DNA of 64,000 bases. It comes from Pristionchus mayeri. Lineage: Eukaryota > Nematoda > Chromadorea > Rhabditida > Neodiplogasteridae. The notes under the pieces were generated by a model. It saw only the letters and a program-made list of their open reading frames with translations. It was not told where the DNA came from and searched no databases. The stretch is taken from the NCBI GenBank assembly GCA_036245805.1, contig BTRK01000005.1, positions 27,509,469 to 27,573,468 of the forward strand, written 5' to 3'. This document shows, one piece after another, positions 25,001-35,600 of this stretch. The position numbers and the translations under genes are program-made. How positions within the stretch are numbered: position 1 is the stretch's first letter; every line of letters begins with the position of its first letter.

Positions 25001-27933
25001 TATTAGAGTTAATGTGGATATTTTTTTGTGTTTTCGTGTAAGTTGCAGGTCAACTGTTGAATGTATAACGAAAGCGACTCTGCACAACGAATGAGAAGCG
25101 TATGAGAAACGGAATTATATAAATAATAAAATTCCAAAACTTGGAACCGTCATTTCAGGCAGTGGCAGTCCAGCTAAACGGGAACTGGCTTTATTTCCAG
25201 CTTGATATGTTTTAAGCGTATATCCTACGTCAATCGTTTTACATTGCGCAGAGCCGAACCTACCGAATGATTTTGCATTGTATGAGCTACAAAATGCGAT
25301 AAAAAAGGAAATTTTTAGTTGAGTATGAACGATTTTAGGTCGTCTATGACGAGGCTATGACATCGGCATGCTCACAACAGGGCGTCATAGTCGTCCGTTC
25401 TACCCTCCATTTTTAACTATTTTTAACAATTTTTTTTCGATCGATTCGTCTCGACGAGCTAGAAAAAACGGGGGGTTCACAGTTAATATATTTGGAGTGG
25501 ATCAACATGAAAATTCGACCTGAAAATTTGTTTCGATCAATCGTAAACTGGCATTATTTCGCATTCAATTTCTAGAGATGATATTTCAGATATTTAATTA
25601 TTTATGAATGATTTGTCACTGCGTACTGCGTAAAACGACTTGAATAATGCGGGCGAGTTTATTTGTGGACTTTTATCATGGTTTTTAGCCTCCAATGAAA
25701 ATGATTACTGTAAGAAATAGAGTAATTGGATAAATTATAGATAGGTGCGAATGTTATGTTCTCGTTTACCATTTCCGGATGCATACCGTCGTTTTTATCA
25801 GATAGAAGGCTCTTGAAACATGTTTGGCACACCGTGAGGATACTGTAGTTATGTGAGAGAGGTTTGAAGAGTATTTGCGATATATGAATTGTCCTAATTT
25901 CATTGAAAAATGAGAAAGATAAACTCCATATGTGTATGAAAACGTTTCTAACACACATAGTAACGTATGTTCACAACTTTTGTTATAATTGCGAAGTTAG
26001 ATACTAAAGTTCTGAGAACAATGAATAAATGAACATTTCATAAAATAGATTTTCGCGGTTTTCAGAGCGACCTAACAAATTTCACCGCCTCAAAGTGCCC
26101 CTTTTTATATTTTTCTCATGCACATAAGGAGATAATCTTTCATATTTTGTAATAAAATTCGGACAATTCGTATATCGCAAAAATAGCATTAATTAATATT
26201 TACAATGGAAATCGGTTTTTCGACCTGCTTGTTTTCAGTTTCAGTCCTATGATTTTGATCATAACATAAAAGTTGCTTGAAATAATTTTCCGCACATTTT
26301 GAGACTAATTCCATCTCTCTAGCTCTTCTGCGAGCTATGATACAATATAGGCAGCTTCAAAACCGATAATTTCCTAAAAGCCGGCTCTGGGACTATTGAC
26401 CTATATTTTTCGAAATCTTTTCTCAAGGATATTCAGTTACCATATATAAGGACAAAAACTTGCAAAATTTTTGCAAATTGTTCCTTAAGAGATAAATTTT
26501 CCTCCACTGACTCGTGATACACGTGATAAATGTAACAAAATTATGCACAAAATTAGGATAAAAATATTTGGTATGAACTGACAATGGGAAAAGACTAGAA
26601 AAACCCGAGCGAAGCGAGGGAAAAAATTTTTTGAGTTTCCCACACGGAGGGTTCGGTAAATCAAACCCGGAGGGTTCGGAAAATTTTTTTTGTCATATTT
26701 CCTAGCCCACCACTGAGTACAACATGTGAATCTGATCATCCACGAAGAGCCTTCAGAAAATACACTCATTTTTTAACTTGACCCTGACTGAACGTCAACC
26801 TGTTTTTGCATTTCATCCGTAGCAATAGATGCATCGATCTCAAATGTTGTAAAACGTAAAGCACTTGTCAGTGTTAACTTCAAATTGTAGATATATTAGC
26901 TTACAATACTTCCTCCAAAATATGTCGTATTCATCATTCTGACAGCGAAATTCGAATATTTCATAACTTCTCGCTCCTAATATTGATGAAAAGTCAAAGG
27001 CGTGAGTTCAAATATTTTCCCATAGTATGTAGTACCACAATGTATAATGAAAACGCGCTTATTTAGAAGTCAATCTGAATGATACTCGAAACAAGAAATA
27101 GTATCGCTTGAGAAGTGTTTAAACGGAAAGGTTCGATTTCACAGTTGTGCACATCCTGCTATATTGATCCGAACATGATCTCAGACGTATTATTCGTAAG
27201 AACTCCAAATGTACTTCTCACTCCTCTATATCCAAATGTACCTCTATATTTTATCCCCCAAAATACGAGAAGCAGAAAATATTTTTATGAAAGTGTGAAA
27301 ATTTCACTTTTGATAAAACTTACATTTTCCTGATTCCAAAAAGGCAAGAGGTGATTCGAACATCTGTATACAATGACCAAGCAATCCCCTATTACATGCT
27401 ACGGAGGTAGCTTAAGATCCTTAACGAAAAGGATTGTAAGCGGGTTCAAACTGTATGTTTCAAATCGAGCGTTACTTTCTTTCCAGCCTAATATTTACAA
27501 CGAAAAATTAGAACAAGTCCAGGTTCTCCCCACTGAATGGCGGTATGAAGAGCCCCGAGTTACGACTAATGAAAAATGTACGTACCTGAATTCGACTATG
27601 GGGAATCAGAATCAAAGATAAAAATCGTATTGTAGGTGGGAAATGAGCGAGATAATTTGAATATTATGCATGAAAAAACGGTTTTTTGAGAATTGCTCAT
27701 TGAAGATGGAACTTTCGCGCATATTGTAAATGGACAAATGTGTAGATTAGCTCATTACGCGTCGATTGGAAAAAATAGCTCTCACTGTCGGTCAGTGATG
27801 TGCTAGGAAAGGGTGCGCCCCGCTTTTTTCGTAAGCCCGGCAGGAAAATTTGCGTGTCCCCGCTGTGCCCGTCGCCGGAGGGGTACGCCCCTACCAAAAA
27901 GCGTGAGCCCGGCGGCGGCTGGAGTGCCCGTCA

Positions 27934-27964
<31 letters not shown>

Positions 27965-30900
27965 AGGCCAGTCGTAAAATTTCGCAAATCTGAGCGGAAA
28001 TACTTTCTCCTCGCTCTCACAATGCCTAGTCCGACTTGCCTCAACAGAATCGGAGATCAATTTTTTTTACCTGTCGCAAATGATTCCTGTTTTTCTACAT
28101 TTTAACAGGAGATCCGTGATAATAAAGTGCTAAATGATTACAAGAAGTTAAATCAAAGTATAAAAGGAAGAAGACTATGCTCTCTCTCTACCGTACCCGT
28201 CGGTGCATGTCGTGCATCTGCTTAATTGTCCGACACGCATACGTCATCATCCCATCCGTCCACAGCAGCTGCATAAATTCATTGAATAACCATATAATTT
28301 ACTAAAAAAAAGACTATCATAGAGCCGAATAAATAAGAGATAATATCACTCGATAACTTACTTCAAGCACCACCTCCTGCTGGTCTTCCTTGCATTCCAG
28401 ACAGTGCATACACTGTAGGGACGAGGATCGATTAGCACTCTAGTTGCAGTATACCTTGATAGTGGGGGAGAGCTCCTCCCTTGACTGTCCTTGAGTGTAG
28501 GGGATCAGCTCGTGTAGCATAGTCTTCAGTCGGTTTCGCATCTACATAGCAAAAAGTAAACACAAAAATCGAGCGAATTCGAATTACTGTAGGTTAGATC
28601 AATTAAAAACGCCACATTTTACTAATTTCCGAGAGTTAGGCTTTTCAGAGATGTTGATTCCAAAAAAAAAGATATTACTAAGAGTAGAATTCTTAAAAGT
28701 GACACCTCGCAAATCATTATTTTGAAAACCGTTCATTTCATTTTAAGTTCTCGAAGGCGCTTGAAATGAAATCAGCATAATGCTTACCTTTACTAGTTCC
28801 ATCTGTGCGTCGACAGAGAAAGCGGGATGATGAAGAGAAGTAACCACCATGGATAGAAGATCCTCCACTCGAGATTCCACCCTCTCTTCCTATACACATA
28901 TTATAAGTGTTTACTTATGAGCACACCTATAGGTATCACAGTCCTCCCCATTGATCACTAACATTCTTTCCCACTTGCAATGTGGGAAGGTCAGCCATGA
29001 ACTTGAGCAGTTGGTTCATGAGAACATTGGCACTCGATCGATTGCAGGGTGTGAGGAGAGAGAGGGTGGAGAGATACATCTCACGCTGCTTATCCACCGA
29101 TTCCCTGCATCGCGCATTACCATTAGTCCAGGAGATAGACGAAGAGCGAGGAACTAACTTGATCTGAACAGCCTCCAGACTCTTCGGGTTGTTTATCCTC
29201 CTCTCGTACGACTCAACAGACGCATTCGCATGTGCAGTAGACCCCCTAAGCATCGCCTCCATTAGCTTTCGCTGCAATTTCACAATCGTTTCCTCAACCG
29301 AGGCGAAAATGATACCTGGACGGGAGTAAGGAGAGAAACGAGTTCCCCGAGTGTCTCCATTTTCCGCCATTCTCTCAACCGCGAGAACTTCTCTACTAGG
29401 TCCTCATCTACTGAGAGATCTACTTGACACTCGTGGTCTTGCATTGTCCTCGAAGAAATATATTCATCGCCAAAAACAAGTAGAGATGTATTAGAGCACC
29501 CTATTTTCGAAATTGAATAAATCGTACTTTCTTTGATACTGCATCCTCTCGTGTTCACTTCCACTCGATTGGCTGCTGCTAGCAGTTTCACTCGCTCCTG
29601 CTTTTCTAATTCCTTTTTTTCCTCCATGTCCGTTAGATATCCCGTTTAATGTCGCATGACTATTCGAGATACCCTAAAAAGATCAGTATAACCACCAATT
29701 TTAGAAGATGGAAAAGATAATTTTGATTAGCAAATCTAGTCTACATAACTTATCATTTAACACGGATCTCCTGTAAAATCGTAGGAAAATGAGACGACAA
29801 TGCGACAGAAAAAAATTTTTGGTCTTCGATTTCGATGTAAGTGGCAAGACTGACCGAAGTGAGGGTGGGGAGAACGCCTATCTACTTCGTTTCTCAAAAT
29901 TTGCATATTTTGACCTACCTCTTCAAAGGGCTGCATCTCAAAAAGTCCTTGACGTACATCGCTCAATTTTTTTCAAAAGACGCGTATTGAACTGATCTAC
30001 AATCCTATCAACTTTATTTGCATACATACGTATCATCCTCACCTCCATATGCCCTATAAACTGCTTTTTTGATGCCGCTCTCAAAATTTTTCTCTTAACT
30101 GTACGAATTTTATTGCAGATTCGGATTCCCCATGGTCGAATTGAGGTACCCAGGTAGTTCATTAGACAGAACTCTGTCCTCCACATGTCGCTACTCAGTG
30201 GGGAGAATCCGAACATGTGCGATTTTTGAATGAAACATATCTATCCTTCAACGTATGCAAATTGGTAAACTGAGACCATTTTCGGATAGCTCTCGAACAG
30301 ATCTAGAACAATAACTAAGGGGTAAAACACCCTGAAGTTAACCGTTTTAGAGTTACAGCGTAAAAACCCAATTCAATGGATTTGAACCGTAAATTTTGGA
30401 TGATGCTCGATAATCTCAGAGCGATCCATTGAATTGGGTTTTTACGCTGTAACTCTAAACGGTCCAACTTCAGGTTGTTTTTACCCCTTAGGTCATTGTT
30501 ATAGATCTGTTCGAGAGCTATCCGAAAATGGTCTCAGTTACCAATTTGCATACGTTGAAGGATATATACGCATCAAGACATGTTTCATCCAAAAATCGCA
30601 CCATGTTCTGATTCTCCCTACTGAGTAGCGACATGTGGAGGACAGAGTTCTGTCCAATGAACTACCTGGGTACCTCAATTCGACCATGGGGAATCCGAAT
30701 CTGCAATAAAATTCGTACAGTTAAGAGAAAAATTTTGAGAGCGGCATCAAAAAAGCAGTTTTTATGGCATATGGAGGTGAAGATACGTATGTATACAAAA
30801 TAAAGTTGATAGGATTGTAGATCAGTTCAATACGCGTCTTTTGAAAAAAAATTGAGCGATGTACGTCAAGGACTTTTTGAGATACAGCCCTTTGAAGAGG

Positions 30901-31229
30901 TAGGTCAAAATATGCAAATTTTGAGAAACGAAGTAGATAGGCGTTCTCCCCACCCTCACTTCGGTCAGTCTTGCCACTTACATCGAAATCGAAGACCAAA
31001 AATTTTTTTTCTGTCGCATCAGTTCCAGCATTCTTACAGGAGATCCGTGTTAACTACAAATGCATAAATTGCTCACATTCTGTTTCGATCCTCCTCCACT
31101 ACCCACTGAAGGAGCCATTGGTCCGTTCATGTGAATCGTATGCCCGTTCTGCTCAATTCCACCCAAGCTTAGCTGGTCATTTTGTTGAACATTCCCAGAA
31201 CTCCAGCTGGTACTCTTTTTCTTCACCAT
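19012..31229 (-). CDS. ZCCHC2/ZCCHC14-like protein with C-terminal zinc knuckle
   Basis: Twelve phase-consistent exons: 31077-31229, 29528-29673, 29316-29448, 29159-29271, 28963-29104, 28788-28889, 28455-28541, 28362-28412, 28197-28268, 23969-24130, 19285-19413, 19012-19200, giving 492 aa. The first 100 residues are Gly/Ser/Asn-rich. The helical block from about residue 110 (LVEKFSRLREWRKMETL, then RINNPKSLEAV, then TSLHHPAFSVDAQ) aligns in order with the conserved region of vertebrate ZCCHC14/ZCCHC2, which partner TENT4 nucleotidyltransferases in mRNA tail control. The last exon encodes CPYCALDHVIEQCP, a zinc-knuckle-like C-X2-C-X3-H-X4-C, near the C-terminus as in that family. Introns 9 and 10 (4.1 and 4.6 kb) and intron 1 are swollen by repeats. 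Vertebrate relatives are longer; a SAM domain is not clearly visible. The RNA-binding role is inferred. Confidence 0.72.
19615..20688. mobile_element. TTAA-type fold-back element, copy A
   Basis: Arms at 19615-20125 and 20187-20688 are inverted copies. The outer ends read TTAAAACGCTGTCTCCCTAA on the left and the inverse of TTAAAACGCAGTCTCTGTAA on the right, so TTAA stands at both borders, as in piggyBac-type insertion. The inner edge shares the sequence GATGGCACAA-like followed by TCAAAAT with the larger element at 39502-42342, making them one family. It lies in the 3' flank of ZCCHC-like exon 11, within intron 10, and has no coding capacity. Confidence 0.75.
21452..21629. mobile_element. Short palindromic MITE, copy 2
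   Basis: A 178-bp palindrome with ends TACTGTGAGAATAGAATGCG and TA borders, homologous at both ends to the copy at 17665-17830. The centre differs from copy 1, so the family is defined by its termini. Confidence 0.8.
21710..23169. mobile_element. Tc1-type fold-back element
   Basis: The ends read TACAGTACTGGCCAAAA with TA at both borders, close to typical Tc1 ends. The arms are about 640 bp each (for example 21776-21958 mirrors 22921-23103, and 22112-22330 mirrors 22550-22768). The central 200 bp is single copy. No transposase is encoded. Confidence 0.75.
23275..23632. repeat. Local palindrome with G-tract
   Basis: The tracts 23340-23432 and 23497-23580 are inverted copies (both contain GTTGCATTGTTACCAGTATG on one or the other strand) around a 60-bp spacer that is itself partly palindromic near CCCGGG. 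A run of 13 G at about 23284 interrupts the left arm. Confidence 0.6.
24160..24235. repeat. Unpaired Tc1-like terminal repeat
   Basis: The sequence TACAGTCGCCTTCAAAAG starting near 24161 looks like a Tc1/mariner end next to TA, but I do not find its inverse within the intron. It may be a truncated element or may have a diverged partner. Confidence 0.35.
24725..24782. repeat. GAGCGAAGCGAG-type short motif cluster
   Basis: Tandem variants of GCGAGCGAAGCGAGCGGAGC occupy about 60 bp; single occurrences are also present near 12101 and 26608. Such motifs are common in repeat-rich invertebrate genomes. No function is claimed. Confidence 0.55.
26590..26725. repeat. GGAGGGTTCGG-type dispersed repeat, reverse copy
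   Basis: Read on the minus strand it begins AGTGGTGGGCTAGGAAATATGACA and continues through A/T then G/C-rich repeats. Related starts occur at 27790, 34258 and, partly, 52410. Confidence 0.5.
27500..28120. repeat. Decayed TTAA-type arm with nested G/C-rich repeat
   Basis: About 27520-27620 and 28080-28120 match the right arm of the fold-back at 29757-31053 (the shared end reads ACAGGAGATCCGTG). Between them, 27790-27985, lies another member of the AGTGATGGGCTAGGAAA family, ending in a run of 28 G at 27937-27964. It lies in intron 9 of the ZCCHC-like gene. Confidence 0.5.
29757..31053. mobile_element. TTAA-type fold-back element in ZCCHC-like intron 1
   Basis: Both borders read TTAACACGGATCTCCTGTAA (right side inverted) with TTAA at each end. 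The arms are about 600 bp, long enough that open frames repeat in mirror image (29757-29966 against 30852-31067). It nearly fills intron 1 (29674-31076) and its right end is 23 nt from the splice donor of the first coding exon. Confidence 0.8.
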
Positions 31230-31276
31230 TTTGGCCTGAAATCGAAACAATAACTTATGAGTGACCAGGGGAGTAC

Positions 31277-31776
31277 NNNNNNNNNNNNNNNNNNNNNNNN
31301 NNNNNNNNNNNNNNNNNNNNNNNNNNNNNNNNNNNNNNNNNNNNNNNNNNNNNNNNNNNNNNNNNNNNNNNNNNNNNNNNNNNNNNNNNNNNNNNNNNNN
31401 NNNNNNNNNNNNNNNNNNNNNNNNNNNNNNNNNNNNNNNNNNNNNNNNNNNNNNNNNNNNNNNNNNNNNNNNNNNNNNNNNNNNNNNNNNNNNNNNNNNN
31501 NNNNNNNNNNNNNNNNNNNNNNNNNNNNNNNNNNNNNNNNNNNNNNNNNNNNNNNNNNNNNNNNNNNNNNNNNNNNNNNNNNNNNNNNNNNNNNNNNNNN
31601 NNNNNNNNNNNNNNNNNNNNNNNNNNNNNNNNNNNNNNNNNNNNNNNNNNNNNNNNNNNNNNNNNNNNNNNNNNNNNNNNNNNNNNNNNNNNNNNNNNNN
31701 NNNNNNNNNNNNNNNNNNNNNNNNNNNNNNNNNNNNNNNNNNNNNNNNNNNNNNNNNNNNNNNNNNNNNNNNNNNN
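31277..31776. other. Assembly gap of 500 N
   Basis: Exactly 500 unknown bases, a conventional placeholder length. The promoter and any 5' UTR exon of the ZCCHC-like gene may lie in it: the start codon is at 31229 and a cag acceptor lies 6 nt upstream, so an upstream non-coding exon is likely. Confidence 0.97.
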
Positions 31777-32604
31777 GTGAGTTACTTTCTTGCAGCTCCG
31801 TGCCCATCAATCAAAACACTACCAAATTTTGCCACTCATTCGCTGAAACTTGAGTAAAGGATAAAATATTTATTTTAGCATCGGACAATCACACCATACT
31901 CAATCACGAAAGAAAAATAAATACCCACAGTGGATTGAGCCTGACTGTCTAGGTAGAGGAATACGATGAGCTCTCTATTACTAAAAGATTCGTACAATCG
32001 ATTAATTGAACAACTGGAAACAGCGACCGAATGATAAATGATCTATCAGCATTTTGAATTTAAAATGGTCACAGTATGGGACGTGCATGGAAAAAACGCG
32101 AAATAAATCAAGTGGAAATGGGCTAAGAAGTGGGAAAATAGTAGATACCCTAATATGCTGGAATTTCATGAAGGAGAAAGCACTGACACACAACACACGA
32201 AAGAAGCAGCGAGAGTCAGATTGATATTCAAGTATTGACTATGGGGGGACGGGGTTAGAATGAGAAGGAAAATACGGAAGTGAGCTTTTGAATCGAGTAA
32301 TGAAGAATCAGGCGGAAATATAGGTCAAGTATGTAAATAAAGTATGATCAAACGAACGATACAAGCATATCATTACAATAGAATGGGATATAAGAAGAAT
32401 AAGTACAGCCTGAGAGAAATAGATGGACTAGCCGAGGGAGGACTCAAACAAAAGATGTATATAAAAGATATGAGAAGGAATGGAAAACGAACTAGAGGTA
32501 TACTGAGAAGAGATGGATGATAGATATCGTAGAGGCTAGTCCAGAAGGAAGCACACACCACATTATATCTACAAAGATATCTCTAGTTACTTATGCTTGA
32601 GTAC
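31777..32604. other. Region downstream of CDC27
   Basis: 828 bp of AT-rich sequence with no supported exon on either strand. It should include the CDC27 3' UTR and, past the gap, the upstream region of the ZCCHC-like gene. Confidence 0.5.
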
Positions 32605-35600
32605 TCAAGGAGGGGAAGATCCCTCCTCCTCCAGATGTTCTCCTAAATCGGACAGCATCGATTCTCCTCTTGGGTCCATGTTGGATGCCCAGTGGAAGTT
32701 GAGGAGGGCTTTGTCAGTGTCTCCTAGTCGCTTGTGCACCTTCCCTAATAGGAAGTACACGTTGGCTTCGTCTGACGCCCGCTCCTACAATTATTGTGTT
32801 CCTCTCTTATTTCCTCTTATAACTTGCCTCGTAACACAAATTTCTCACAATGTATGTTGAACATGCATCTAGTATAGAAACATTACAAGTTCTAATTCAA
32901 ACGTTCCGAAAGAAAGAATTAACTAATGAGACACGAGTTTGCTAGTGCAACTCGATAAACGTACATAAAGTCCATTAAAATTGCTCTTTGAAATTAATTG
33001 ATTTGCAGAGGTAAAAAGCTATCTTTTTTTAAAAATTACTGGAATTGAGCTTAACTATCCATACAAATTAAAATAATATCTATGTACTCCGATCTGGATC
33101 ACATCTGGAGCAATGACTTTAGTCCCTCTGAACAATATTTTACCTACTACAAGTTAGTTTATTAAATAATTCTACAGGATAATTTACATCTCGTAGATAC
33201 TTCACAGAATGTCAGTTTTCCGGAGCTACAGAGGTCTCAGAAGACCAAACATAGCCGATTTAAATACAAATACAATTTTTAGTCTTTTGTAACAGATAGG
33301 GACATTTATACTCTCCTTAGTGCATACTATCATAGATCTGTTCAACCAAGAAAACAAACATAGTAATGGCGTAAACTGAATGGGGCTGACCAAAGCCATG
33401 TAATTTTAAATGCTCATTGAGCATTCATTCCAGCATTCCTGCTCAGCATTCCATTGTGAATAGAGATAGGGTTAAATCTAGATCACAGGTGTAAAATACG
33501 ATGGATATACAACGCACTGGTACCAATGCGTCTCGCGATTTCAATTATTCACCAATGTAAACTACTTTGCCAGTATGTGCCATCATTCTCTTCGAGAGAG
33601 GATGCGGCTCTTAATTCAGGAGCATAGTTCTCCAGCATTTAGGTACCCAATTTTGAATGTCGAAATTCACACTTTTGGCATTTTTGCGATAGCCCCGTGG
33701 TTTTAAGAGCAGTAATTTCATGCGCAAATTAAAGAACAACCCTTGCCCTATCACTCACTAACTTGAAAGAAATTCAATTGCAAAAAGTCGAATGGGTAAA
33801 GGGAGAAGGGACATATTGAACGGTAGGTATGCTCAGGCTAAATTAATAGGGGGGCTGATTTCCATCACTAAGATCATTCTCGGCCCTGGTCTGGGGGCGT
33901 GGCCCGGCACGGAACTAGGAAAATCCCTTTCTTTCTTTTGACTTATTTCAGTTATGAATTCAATAGTGCATTTTATGTCTTTCTTAAAACCACTCCAAAC
34001 ATCAAAATTTGTTGTAAACCAAAGCGGCTCTACTAGTCTCAACTACTTGTAGCGACATTTTCATTGAAAACTTTTTACTTCCCAAGATTTTAGAAAACTT
34101 TAATATATAATTCCAAAAATATGAAAATGGAGAGATAGGCGTGACCGTGATCAAATACCCTAAATGCGAATTCTGACAGTTTGCTTAATTTTTCAATTAT
34201 TAACATTCCGTAATATCAGTGGGAGTTCGGCGTCATGTCGCCTAGCGACTAAAAGGCAGTGATGGGCTAGGAAATATGACGAACAAATTTTTGCGACCCT
34301 GGGCCATTTTTGCTTTTTTTGCGACCCTCCGGAACGGGGTTCGTTTTGCGACCCTCCGGCCTTTTGCTCAGCTGTTTTGCTCAGCTGTTCATGTACAATA
34401 TGAATATGCCCATCGTAATCAACACTATCGAGAACCCCACATAACAGATTTTCAGAGAATCGACCATGTTTTGCTGTGCCAAGACTTGCTCGAGTTTTAC
34501 GCGTGCGGCTTCATATGCAGACTACACTATCAACAATACGTTCACTAGCAATTATCATTCCAGCGGGAGTAAATATGAATGCTGACCTTAAGCTTCTCCA
34601 GCACTTGAAGGCAGCCTGAGAAGTCGCGAACATCGTATAGGTATCGGGCCTGCAATTCGCACTTTCGTATCTAATCTTTCCCCCAGCGATGGCATCATTG
34701 AAACCAGCTTCAACACTCCACCGGTTTGGAACTCCGACAAAGCCGGATTTAGAAAAAAAAAGAAAAAATAGTTCGCAGCAGAACATATAAAGTTCGGTTA
34801 GAAATGTTAGCAATCATTATTTTAGCCTAATTATTAGCCTATGTATAACGAGTTTTATTTTTTCAGCATGGTGGAGATTGTTTCAGAATATACAGGGAAA
34901 ACATTTTTGGCACTTTCATATTTCGTGGCCTGGTGCGGAACCCATTGTTTCACCCCCCCCCCCCCCCCCCCCGGTTTTTACCCCCAACCCCGCAGTATTC
35001 ACTGAATACTATTCATACTATTCAGTATTCTTTCCCCCAGCGATGGCATCATTGAAACCAGCTTCAACACTCCACCGGTTTGGAACTCCGACAAAGCCGG
35101 ATTTAGAAAAAAAAAGAAAAAATAGTTCGCAGCAGAACATATAAAGTTCGGTTAGAAATGTTAGCAATCATTATTTTAGCCTAATTATTAGCCTATGTAT
35201 AACGAGTTTTATTTTTTCAGCATGGTGGAGATTGTTTCAGAATATACAGGGAAAACATTTTTGGCACTTTCATATTTCGTGGCCTGGTGCGGAACCCATT
35301 GTTTCACCCCCCCCCCCCCCCCCCCCCCCGGTTTTTACCCCCAACCCCGCAGTATTCACTGAATACTATTCATACTATTCAGTATTCAGTACTCAGTTTT
35401 ACTATTCAGTACTCAGTTTCAACTCCTGCCACCTATATCCCCACACATTCTCAGTGACCGAAGAGTACATTATATCAGTCACCTTGTGGTAGTGGGCAGC
35501 CACTGAATTCTCATCGATTGCGAGTGCCTTGTTGATCACCATCAGAGCACCAGGTACGTCATTCTGAGAAAAGAAACATATTGACTAATTATTTCATCAA

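Noticed and set aside
31223..31857. Long open frames on both strands across the N run
   Set aside because: They consist of undetermined residues from 500 N and carry no information.
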